A stretch of DNA of 64,000 nt from Streptantibioticus parmotrematis (GTDB lineage: Bacteria > Actinomycetota > Actinomycetes > Streptomycetales > Streptomycetaceae). The stretch spans positions 62,001 through 126,000 of the forward strand of contig NZ_JAINVZ010000016.1 in NCBI RefSeq assembly GCF_019890615.1. The letters are read 5' to 3'. Shown here piece by piece: positions 57,695-64,000 of the stretch; position 1 is the stretch's first letter, and every line of letters begins with the position of its first letter. Under the pieces are notes generated by a model that had not been told where the DNA came from, searched no databases, and saw only the letters and a program-made list of their open reading frames with translations. The translations under genes and the position numbers were made by a program.

Positions 57695-58963
57695 TCAGGC
57701 GGTCTCGCGGACGGCGCGGGCCAGGGTGCGCAGGCCCTCGTCCAGTTCCTCGGGGGAGATGGTCAGGGCCGGCAGCAGCTTGACGACCTCGCTCTCCGGG
57801 CCCGAGGTCTCGATCAGCAGACCGAGTTCGAAGGCGCGGGCGCACACCCGCGAGGCGCGGGACTTGTCGGCGAACTCCATGCCCCACACCAGTCCGCGGC
57901 CGCGGAAGTCCACCCCGGCGTCCTGGTGTTCGCGGGCGATGTCGCGCAGCGCGGCCTCGACCTGGTCGCCGCGGGAGAGCGTCTGCTTCTCCATCTGCCC
58001 GTCGGCCCAGTAGGTGTCCAGGGCGGCGGTCGCGGTGACGAAGGACGGGTTGTGGCCGCGGAAGGTGCCGTTGTGCTCGCCGGGCTCCCACACGTCCAGC
58101 TCCGGCTTGAACAGCGTCAGCGACATCGGCATCCCGTAGCCGCCGATGGACTTCGAGAGGGTGACGATGTCCGGGGTGATGCCCGCCTCCTCGAAGGAGA
58201 AGAACGGCCCGGTGCGCCCGCAGCCCATCTGGATGTCGTCGACGATCAGCAGCATGTCGCGGCGCTTGCACAGCTCGGCCAGCGCGCGCAGCCATTCGGG
58301 ACGCGCGACGTTGATGCCGCCCTCGCCCTGGATGCTCTCCACGATCACGGCGGCGGGCCGGTTGAGCCCGGAGCCGGAGTCCTCCAGCAGGCGCTCGAAC
58401 CACAGGAAGTCCGGGACCTGGCCGTCGAGGTAGTGGTCGAAGGGCATCGGCGTGCCGTGCACCAGCGGGACGCCGGCGCCGGCCCGCTTGAAGGCGTTGC
58501 CGGTGACGGCGAGCGAGCCGAGCGACATGCCGTGGAAGGCGTTGGTGAAGGACACGATCGACTCGCGGCCCTTGACCTTGCGGGCCAGCTTCAGCGCGGC
58601 CTCCACCGCGTTGGTGCCGGTCGGGCCGGGGAACATGACCTTGTAGTCCAGGTCGCGCGGGCGCAGCACGACGTCCTGGAAGGTGCTCAGGAAGGCGCGC
58701 TTGGCCGTGGTCGACATGTCCAGGCCGTGCACGACGCCGTCGCGTTCCAGGTAGTCCAGGAGCGCCCGTTTGAGCACCGGATTGTTGTGGCCGTAGTTGA
58801 GCGCTCCGGCACCGGCGAAGAAGTCGAGGTAGGCATGGCCGTCCTCGTCGTGCATCCAGCTGCCCTGCGCGCGGTCGAACACGGCGGGCCAGCCGCGGCA
58901 GTAGCTGCGGACCTCGGACTCCAGGGACTCGAAGACGCTCAGTTCGGGCGGGGTGATGGTCAC
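57695..58963 (-). CDS. ectB: L-2,4-diaminobutyrate--2-oxoglutarate aminotransferase
   Basis: EctB makes L-2,4-diaminobutyrate from aspartate semialdehyde with glutamate as donor. The 422-residue class III aminotransferase has GAGALNYGHNNPVLK, the PLP-phosphate site GPTGTNAVEAALKLARKVKGRESI, the Asp in LLIVDDIQMGCGRTG and the PLP Lys in TLSKSIGGYGMPMS. It lies 58 nt after ectA and 54 nt before ectC. Confidence 0.97.
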   Translation of the reverse strand: MTITPPELSVFESLESEVRSYCRGWPAVFDRAQGSWMHDEDGHAYLDFFAGAGALNYGHNNPVLKRALLDYLERDGVVHGLDMSTTAKRAFLSTFQDVVLRPRDLDYKVMFPGPTGTNAVEAALKLARKVKGRESIVSFTNAFHGMSLGSLAVTGNAFKRAGAGVPLVHGTPMPFDHYLDGQVPDFLWFERLLEDSGSGLNRPAAVIVESIQGEGGINVARPEWLRALAELCKRRDMLLIVDDIQMGCGRTGPFFSFEEAGITPDIVTLSKSIGGYGMPMSLTLFKPELDVWEPGEHNGTFRGHNPSFVTATAALDTYWADGQMEKQTLSRGDQVEAALRDIAREHQDAGVDFRGRGLVWGMEFADKSRASRVCARAFELGLLIETSGPESEVVKLLPALTISPEELDEGLRTLARAVRETA

Positions 58964-59021
58964 CGTGGGCTCCTGTCGGGAGAAGTGGGCGGAGAGGGTT
59001 CGTCGTCGGCGGCGGGTCGCG

Positions 59022-59540
59022 TCAGCCGAGCGGGCCGATGCGGTACAGCACCTCGGGGTCGTGTCCGTCGGGGAACTGCACGCCGTGGAAGAGCACCTCG
59101 CGCTCCACGGTGGCCCCGTGCCGTTCCCCGTACGAGGTGAACAGCCGGTTGGAGGCGTCGTTGTCCGGAGTGATCGTGGTCTCGACGTGGCGTATGCCCT
59201 GGGCGGTCACCCGCTCGGTCAGCTCGTCGAGCATCGAGGCGGCCAGTCCGCGGCCGCGGTAGGCGTCGTCCACCGCGACCTGCCAGACGACCAGCGTCTC
59301 GGGCCGCTCGGGGCGCACGTACCCGGTGACGAAGCCCACCGGAGCGCCGTCGTCCGCGCGGGCCACGACCGAGGTGCGGGCGAAGTCGCGGCACCACAGC
59401 AGGTAGCTGTACGAGGAGTTCAGGTCGAGGGCCTTGGAGTCACGGGCTATGCGCCACAGGGCGGCTCCGTCGTCCACCGTAGGGGTGTCCAGACGGCAAT
59501 CGGTCGATCGTCGTGAATTCGCGGCTTGTGCGGCGGTCAT
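59022..59540 (-). CDS. ectA: L-2,4-diaminobutyrate N-gamma-acetyltransferase
   Basis: EctA acetylates diaminobutyrate with acetyl-CoA. The 172-residue GNAT protein has DLNSSYSYLLWCRDFARTSVVA, VWQVAVDDAYRGRGLAASMLDEL (acetyl-CoA motif RGRGLA) and HVETTITPDNDASNRLF, typical of EctA. It is promoter-proximal. No Shine-Dalgarno precedes the ATG; TAAATT on the minus strand lies 8 nt upstream, so the mRNA may be leaderless. A GlnR-like box lies about 170 nt upstream. Confidence 0.96.
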   Translation of the reverse strand: MTAAQAANSRRSTDCRLDTPTVDDGAALWRIARDSKALDLNSSYSYLLWCRDFARTSVVARADDGAPVGFVTGYVRPERPETLVVWQVAVDDAYRGRGLAASMLDELTERVTAQGIRHVETTITPDNDASNRLFTSYGERHGATVEREVLFHGVQFPDGHDPEVLYRIGPLG

Positions 59541-59951
59541 GGCAATTGAATTTACCGATATTGAATGGCTGATGCATCGCCGGAGGGGGTTACGCTGAGC
59601 CGGAGGATGTGTTATCGCGCGCGTGCGCAGGACCGGCAGATGCGCAAGTTATGGCGTTTTGCCTGGATAGAACCGGTGCAAAACGGGCGCGGTGTGGAGT
59701 CGGTCACACCTTCGTAACAGATCTGAGATCTCCCTGACTCGCGGCGCGAGCCGTTCGGGGAGGTTCGGAAAATTTTGCGTTTAGCCCCGGATCGACTGGG
59801 CAGAAGAGTCCGGGCGAATGCTGTCCCGGTAATTCTGTGGAGAATGTGAGGGCAAGCATAACGCGTTTATCATTCAATTGGCTTTCGGGGGTTTGTCCGC
59901 CCGGCCAGGGGGCAGATCGCGCGGAACGCCGCCTCTCGTAGAGTCTCGTCC
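59541..59951. other. 411-nt divergent spacer with ectA promoter region
   Basis: No gene is visible, and the stretch is AT-richer than its surroundings. It holds CAATTGAAT (59544-59552) and its inverted copy ATTCAATTG (59872-59880), ATTGAAT again (59560-59566), and AGATCT twice near 59719-59731. A candidate leaderless -10 TAGAGT (59939-59944) precedes the amidohydrolase ATG by 7 nt. Confidence 0.6.
59703..59718. promoter_or_regulatory. GlnR-box-like element GTCAC-N6-GTAAC
   Basis: The sequence fits the Streptomyces GlnR pattern GTnAC-n6-GaAAC with one mismatch. GlnR control of ectABCD has been reported in S. coelicolor. It lies about 163-178 nt upstream of the ectA start. Confidence 0.5.
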
Positions 59952-61043
59952 ATGACGGATGCCTCGGTGCTGCGCTTCAAGGGGCGGGTCCTGGCCGGAC
60001 CCGACGACGTACGCGACGGGTTGTGGGTGGTCGACGGGCGGGTGACGTACGAACGGCCCGCGGGGGCCGCCGACGCGCCGGTCCTGACGGGCTGGGCCCT
60101 GCCGGGACTGGTGGACGCCCACTGCCACGTCGGCCTCGACGCCCACGGCGCGGTCGACGAGGCCACCAGCGAGAAGCAGGCGCTGACCGACCGCTCGGCG
60201 GGCGCGCTGCTGCTGCGCGACGCCGGATCGCCCGCCGACACCCGCTGGATCGACGAGCGCGAGGACCTGCCGCGGATCATCAGGGCGGGCCGCCACATCG
60301 CCAGGACCCGCCGCTACATCCGCAACTACGCCCATGAGATCGAGCCCGGCGACCTGGCCGCCTACGTCCGCCGCGAGGCCCGGCGGGGCGACGGCTGGGT
60401 CAAGCTGGTCGGCGACTGGATCGACCGCCAGGCCGGCGACCTCACCCCCTGCTGGCCGCGCTGGGCGATCGACGAGGCGATCGCCGCCGCGCACGAGGAG
60501 GGCGCCCGGGTCACCGCGCACTGCTTCGCCGAGGACTCGCTGGCCGACCTGGTCGAGGCGGGCATCGACTGCGTCGAGCACGCGACCGGCCTGACCGAGG
60601 AGACCATCCCGCTGTTCGCCGAGCGCGGCGTCGCCATCGTCCCCACGCTGGTCAACATCGCGACCTTCCCCGACCTCGCGGCCGGTGGCGAGGCGAAGTT
60701 CCCCGCCTGGTCGGCGCACATGCGGCAGCTGCACGCCCGGCGCTACGAGACCGTGCGGGCCGCCTACGACGCGGGCATCCCCGTCTTCACCGGCACCGAC
60801 GCGGGCGGCTCCCTGCCGCACGGCCTGGTCGCCGACGAGGTCGCCGAACTGGTGACCGCGGGCATCCCCGCGCTGGACGCGCTGTCGGCCGCCACCTGGG
60901 GCGCCCGGCGCTGGCTGGGCCGCCCGCTGCTGGAGGAGGGCGACCCGGCCGACTTCGTCGTCCACGACACCGACCCCCGCGCCGACGTCCGGGTCCTCGC
61001 CGCGCCCCGCGCGATCGTGCTGCGGGGACGGGTGGTCGGCTAG
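59952..61043 (+). CDS. Amidohydrolase family metal-dependent hydrolase
   Basis: The 363-residue protein is an imidazolonepropionase/dihydroorotase-like amidohydrolase. It has an N-terminal beta-sandwich and LPGLVDAHCHVGLD (HxH), DGWVKLVGDWIDRQ with a Lys that may be carbamylated, ARVTAHCFAEDSL (His), CVEHATGLTEE (His), VFTGTDAGGSLPHGL (Asp) and a C-terminal DFVVHDTDPRAD. All metal ligands are present. The substrate is unknown; it lies beside ectABCD on the other strand, a position it keeps in Streptomyces as I recall. TAGAGT (59939-59944) suggests a leaderless mRNA. Confidence 0.92.
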   Translation: MTDASVLRFKGRVLAGPDDVRDGLWVVDGRVTYERPAGAADAPVLTGWALPGLVDAHCHVGLDAHGAVDEATSEKQALTDRSAGALLLRDAGSPADTRWIDEREDLPRIIRAGRHIARTRRYIRNYAHEIEPGDLAAYVRREARRGDGWVKLVGDWIDRQAGDLTPCWPRWAIDEAIAAAHEEGARVTAHCFAEDSLADLVEAGIDCVEHATGLTEETIPLFAERGVAIVPTLVNIATFPDLAAGGEAKFPAWSAHMRQLHARRYETVRAAYDAGIPVFTGTDAGGSLPHGLVADEVAELVTAGIPALDALSAATWGARRWLGRPLLEEGDPADFVVHDTDPRADVRVLAAPRAIVLRGRVVG

Positions 61044-61088
61044 CGGAGGCGGGCGGCCGGCGGGGTGGTGCGGGGGCGGGTGGTCCGT

Positions 61089-61109
61089 CGGTGGGGCGCG
61101 GCCCCACCG
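61089..61109. terminator. Bidirectional hairpin between amidohydrolase and Clp-N genes
   Basis: CGGTGGGGC (61089-61097) pairs with GCCCCACCG (61101-61109) around a 3-nt loop, in the gap between convergent stops. Confidence 0.7.
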
Positions 61110-61116
61110 GGAGCGC

Positions 61117-61872
61117 TCACTTCTGGTCGCGGAGCGCCTTCGTGTACCCCGCCAGGGCCTCGCGGGTCCACTCCTCGGTGCGCTGCCGGGTGATCCCGAA
61201 GCCGTTCAGCGTCCGGGCCGCCGGGTCCTTGTCGTTGCGCAGCAGGCCGAGCAGCAGGTGTTCGGTGCCGATGTAGTTGTGGCCCAGGTGGAGCGCCTCG
61301 CGCAGCGCCAGCTCCAGGGTCTTCTTCGCGTTGCGGCTGAAGCGCAGCCGTCCGGACTGCTTGCTGCCCGGGCCGAGCTGGGCGACGACCGCCTCGCGCA
61401 CCTCGGCCGAAGGGGCGCCGAGCGTCTCCATCGCGCGGGCCGCCAGCCCCTCGGGCTCGGCGAGCAGGCCGAGCACCAGGTGGCCGTTCTCCACGTGACC
61501 GTGGCCGAGCCGCTCCGCCTCGGCGCGGGCCTCGCTCACCGTGTGCCGGGCACGCTGGGTGAAGCGGGTGAACAGGCCGGGACCACGGCCGGGGCTGCTG
61601 ATGTCGTCGATCTCGTCCACCTCGCTCTCCCGGGGGACGAAGCGCTTCTGCGCGGCCTGCTTGCTGACCCCCATGTACTGGCCGATCTCGGTCCAGGAGG
61701 CGCCCGCGCGCCGCGCCTGGTCCACGAAGTGCCCTATGAGGTGGTCGGAGACCTCGCCGAGGTGGGCGGAGGTCTCCATGGCGTCGGACAGGTGCTGGAG
61801 CGCGTCGCCGTCCGGGTGCCGGCTGCGGACGTGCTCGATGAGGTCGTCGAGTCGTACGGGTTGCTGAGTCAT
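61117..61872 (-). CDS. HTH plus Clp N-terminal-domain protein
   Basis: The 251-residue protein lacks ATPase domains. The N-terminal 75 residues include SWTEIGQYMGVSKQAAQKRFVPRESE, a helix-turn-helix. The rest is a double Clp_N repeat (FTRFTQRARHTVSEARAEAERLGHGHVENGHLVLGLLAEPEG and NAKKTLELALREALHLGHNYIGTEHLLLGLLRNDKDPAARTL), as in ClpC N-domains. It may be a DNA-binding protein regulated by, or an adaptor of, ClpC-type proteases (inference). The promoter TTGACG-N18-TACGGT ends 6 nt before the ATG and there is no Shine-Dalgarno, so the mRNA is probably leaderless. Confidence 0.88.
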   Translation of the reverse strand: MTQQPVRLDDLIEHVRSRHPDGDALQHLSDAMETSAHLGEVSDHLIGHFVDQARRAGASWTEIGQYMGVSKQAAQKRFVPRESEVDEIDDISSPGRGPGLFTRFTQRARHTVSEARAEAERLGHGHVENGHLVLGLLAEPEGLAARAMETLGAPSAEVREAVVAQLGPGSKQSGRLRFSRNAKKTLELALREALHLGHNYIGTEHLLLGLLRNDKDPAARTLNGFGITRQRTEEWTREALAGYTKALRDQK

Positions 61873-61878
61873 ACGTCA

Positions 61879-61908
61879 ACCGTAGGTTGTCGAAGCGCTC
61901 ATCGTCAA
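61879..61908 (-). promoter_or_regulatory. Strong leaderless promoter of the Clp-N gene
   Basis: On the minus strand TTGACG (61908-61903) and TACGGT (61884-61879) are 18 bp apart, and the ATG (61872) starts 7 nt after the -10. The palindrome CAACC-GTA-GGTTG (61877-61889) overlaps the -10 and CGTCAA-N7-TTGACG (61903-61921) overlaps the -35. Confidence 0.75.
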
Positions 61909-62140
61909 CCATTAATTGACGGTGACAGGGTGACGTGTGTGCGTCTCTGAGGCGAAAGAATCGAAAACGAGGCCGGAAACCACCCTTTGGGGTGAAGTAG
62001 CGCCAGGTAGCTGTTCTGACACGGGCGGTGCGTAAATATTGCCGGGTCCCGAGGTCGTCGGCTGACGCGCTGTCCCCGCAGCGGCACCGGCGACCCCTGT
62101 CTTCGTGGGGGTTTTCCACTTGTACAGCTCTGTCCTCAGC

Positions 62141-63286
62141 ATGCCCACGCGCCGTTCCGCAGCCGCGATCGGCGCCGCGGTCGCCCTGGCGGCGACCACC
62201 CTCACCCTGGCCCCCGGTGCCCTGGCGGCCACTCCCGACCACCACGGCGGCGCGAACGGCGGCCGGGCCACCGCCGTGGTGCTGCGCGCCGGACTCGACG
62301 TGGCGCTGCTCGGCAGGACGGTCGACGTGCCGCTGAACGTCTCGCTCGACGACGTCCAGGCCCCCGCGGACGTCGCGCGGACCGCGCTGAGCGCCCGGCT
62401 CGGCGGCGTGAACGGCGGGAACCCCTTCGACGTGCTGCGGGCCGACGTCGCCACCTCCCGCGCCACCGCCGACGCCCACCAGGCGGAGGGCTACGTCAAC
62501 CTCGTCAACGCGAAGGTGTCCCTGCCCGGCCTGCTGCCGCCGCTGGCCACCGTGCACGCCGCCACCGCCCGCGCGACCTGCGTGGCCGGGCGGCACCCGC
62601 AGGCGTCGACCGACTTCGTGGGCACCGTCGACGTGCTGGGCAAGCCGGTCCAGGTCACCGTGGGCGGTCCGGTCGACGTGCGGGTGGCCGGGGTCGGCGA
62701 GGTGCGCCTGAGCCTGTCGCAGAGGCAGACCACCTCGCGCACCGCGGCGGCCACCGCGCTCGACCTCAAGGTCGACATCGACCCGCTGAAGCTGGGCATC
62801 GCCCACATCACCGGTGACGTCACCCTCGTCCAGGCCACCTGTGAGACGCCGAACGGCGGGGGCGGCTCGTCCTCCGGCGGCGCCTCGGGCGGGAACTCCG
62901 GCGGCAACTCCGCCGGTGCCAGCGGCGGTTCGTCCAGCGGGTCGTCCAACGGCGGTGCGAGCGGCGGCGGTTCGTCCAGCGGCGCCAGCGCCGGTACGAG
63001 CGGCGGCTCGACGTCCGGCAGCGGCTCGTCGGGCTCCACCGGCTCGTCCGGCGGCTCGACGTCCGGCGCGAGCGGTGGCAGCGGTTCGACCGCGGGCTCC
63101 GGCTCCTCCGGCGGCTCGGGCACCCACACCCAGACGGTCAGCGCGGCGGGCCAGAACCAGAACCTCGCCGAGACCGGCGCCGACTCCGACCTGCCCTATC
63201 TCGCGGGCGGCGCGGGCGCGCTGGTCGTGGCGGGCGGCCTCGGTGTCCTGGTGGCCCGGCGCCGCAAGTCCTCGACGGAGGGCTGA
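62141..63286 (+). CDS. LAETG sortase-anchored surface protein (SCO1860-like)
   Basis: The 381-residue protein has a signal peptide (MPTRRSAAAIGAAVALAATTLTLAPGALAA), a roughly 200-residue beta-rich domain of unknown function (VVLRAGLDVALLGRTVDVPLNVSLDDVQAP and later LGKPVQVTVGGPVDVRVAG), a Gly/Ser-rich stalk (about residues 240-330) and a C-terminal LAETG motif, a transmembrane helix and RRRK. LAxTG is the class E sortase signal of Streptomyces. NCBI names a 'SCO1860 family LAETG-anchored protein' of this form. A GTG at 62105 would add 12 residues, but neither start has a clear Shine-Dalgarno. Confidence 0.82.
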   Translation: MPTRRSAAAIGAAVALAATTLTLAPGALAATPDHHGGANGGRATAVVLRAGLDVALLGRTVDVPLNVSLDDVQAPADVARTALSARLGGVNGGNPFDVLRADVATSRATADAHQAEGYVNLVNAKVSLPGLLPPLATVHAATARATCVAGRHPQASTDFVGTVDVLGKPVQVTVGGPVDVRVAGVGEVRLSLSQRQTTSRTAAATALDLKVDIDPLKLGIAHITGDVTLVQATCETPNGGGGSSSGGASGGNSGGNSAGASGGSSSGSSNGGASGGGSSSGASAGTSGGSTSGSGSSGSTGSSGGSTSGASGGSGSTAGSGSSGGSGTHTQTVSAAGQNQNLAETGADSDLPYLAGGAGALVVAGGLGVLVARRRKSSTEG

Positions 63287-63291
63287 CCCCC

Positions 63292-63314
63292 GGCGGCCCC
63301 CGCGCGGGGCCGCC
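63292..63314 (+). terminator. Hairpin after the LAETG gene
   Basis: GGCGGCCCC (63292-63300) pairs with GGGGCCGCC (63306-63314) around a 5-nt loop, 5 nt after the stop. Confidence 0.7.
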
Positions 63315-63424
63315 TCCCGACCGCGGCGGGCGGTGACACGTCCGGCACCGCCCGCCGCACGGCCGTGACGCGTCCCCGCGCAGCGGCCGGGCCGTACGCC
63401 CCGGCCGGCCGCGGAGCCTCCAGG

Positions 63425-63476
63425 AACCCGGTCAGCCGGAGCGTGCGGTGAACCCGGTCAGCCGGAGCGTGCGGTG
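63425..63476 (+). repeat. 26-bp perfect tandem duplication across the cobC-like stop
   Basis: Positions 63425-63450 are repeated exactly at 63451-63476. The stop codon of the minus-strand gene (63458-63460) lies in the right copy, and the left copy is non-coding downstream sequence. Confidence 0.85.
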
Positions 63477-64000
63477 AGCGCCTCGCCCAGCGCCGTGACG
63501 AAGCGGTCGCCCGTGTCCCGGTCGCGCACCGCCACCCGCAGCCAGTCCGGCCCGAGGCCGGGGAACGTGTCGCCCCTGCGCACCGCGAACCCCAGCGCCC
63601 GCAGCCGCTCGCGCACCCCCAGCCCGTCCGTCACCCGCAGCAGGACGAACGGGCCGGCCGCCGGCCCCGCGACCCGTACGCCGCCCGCGTCCGCCGCCTC
63701 GGCGGTGTCGTTCAACCCGGCGATCCGGATGAGCAGATGGGCCCGGTCGGCGGCGATCCGGTGCGCGGCCGCCTCCGCGTGGGCCAGCGCCCGGGGCTCG
63801 CAGCAGGCCAGCGCGGCGGTCAGCGCCGGAGTGGAGACCGGCCACAGCGGCTGGGCCCGTTCCAGCGCGGCGACCGTCTCCGCCCCCGCGAGCGCGTAGC
63901 CGATCCGCAGGCCGGCCAGCCCCCAGGTCTTGGTCAGGCTGCGCAGCACCACCAGGCCCGGCAGGTCGCGCCGGGACGCCAGCGACTCGCGTTCGCCCGG
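63458..64000 (-). CDS. CobC-type PLP aminotransferase/decarboxylase (3' part)
   Basis: The gene enters from the right edge, so only the last 180 residues are seen. They include the PLP-Lys segment VVLRSLTKTWGLAGLRIGYAL, typical of fold-type I L-threonine-phosphate decarboxylase and histidinol-phosphate aminotransferase-like enzymes, and a C-terminal DRFVTALGEAL. The closest group is the Rv2231c-like CobC of actinobacteria, which is linked to cobalamin synthesis. The PLP Lys lies about 24 residues into the visible part. The N-terminal half and start cannot be judged. Confidence 0.8.
   Translation of the reverse strand, partial: PGERESLASRRDLPGLVVLRSLTKTWGLAGLRIGYALAGAETVAALERAQPLWPVSTPALTAALACCEPRALAHAEAAAHRIAADRAHLLIRIAGLNDTAEAADAGGVRVAGPAAGPFVLLRVTDGLGVRERLRALGFAVRRGDTFPGLGPDWLRVAVRDRDTGDRFVTALGEALTARSG

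Noticed and set aside
62860-63130. Repetitive GGC/TCC-rich stretch that could look like a repeat array
   Set aside because: It encodes the Gly/Ser stalk of the LAETG protein. The repeats are irregular and in frame, with no CRISPR-like spacers.

Overview
The window is a high-GC actinobacterial chromosome segment. Its gene order and families point to the Streptomycetaceae (Streptomyces or a close relative): whiA in the uvrC-rapZ-yvcK-whiA cluster, a mycothiol-type DinB-like enzyme, an RbpA-type RNA polymerase-binding protein, an actinobacterial suf operon, an ectABCD cluster next to a LAETG-anchored protein, and a CobC-type aminotransferase. No rRNA, tRNA, CRISPR array, transposase or integrase was recognised. 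Both edges cut a gene.

Layout. 1-3631: partial DinB/maleylpyruvate-isomerase-like gene, then uvrA. 3785-7197: Rieske lipoprotein, an XRE-type regulator, a secreted papain-like cysteine protease and a secreted membrane-anchored partner of unknown function. 7267-12393: uvrC-rapZ-yvcK-whiA, overlapping genes transcribed together. 12744-16697: gap, pgk, tpiA, secG and an RbpA-family gene. 16765-23370 (minus): tkt-tal-zwf-opcA-pgl, the pentose phosphate operon, convergent with the RbpA gene. 23699-27694: ctaB, a small conserved protein, and a glutamine-synthetase-like plus amidohydrolase pair that resembles a split FluG. 27671-30421 (minus): ctaA and a two-gene ABC exporter. 30622-37292: sufR-sufB-sufD-ferredoxin-sufC-sufS-sufU-sufT, a complete Fe-S assembly operon. 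37306-37466: a dispersed-type inverted repeat.

The right half is more accessory. 37573-47124 holds a secreted DUF3616-like protein, an SMR efflux pump with its TetR repressor and a twin-palindrome operator, dapD, a DinB protein, a secreted nuclease, an acidic protein of unknown function and a two-domain TerD protein. 47196-55523 holds an apparent oxidative uronate/aldarate catabolic set: uronate dehydrogenase, KdgD dehydratase, an unknown TIM-barrel-like protein, an aldo-keto reductase, an IclR regulator and a 2-oxoglutarate-semialdehyde-type dehydrogenase. A small protein with an amyloid-signalling-like C-terminus and a methyltransferase lie within it. 55593-59540 holds a lipoprotein and ectABCD (minus). 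59952-64000 holds an amidohydrolase, a leaderless HTH plus Clp-N protein, a LAETG sortase substrate and the partial cobC-like gene.

How it works together: the left half couples DNA repair, central carbon flow (glycolysis with NADPH-generating pentose phosphate), haem O/A synthesis and Fe-S assembly. The right half adds sugar-acid catabolism, osmoprotection and surface or secreted functions. Best leads for new biology: the symmetric udh/kdgD divergent promoter with a shared operator-like box, the Bell/BASS-like small protein, the protease plus anchored partner, and the FluG-like pair. Everything here was read by eye from sequence; no alignment or structure search was run.
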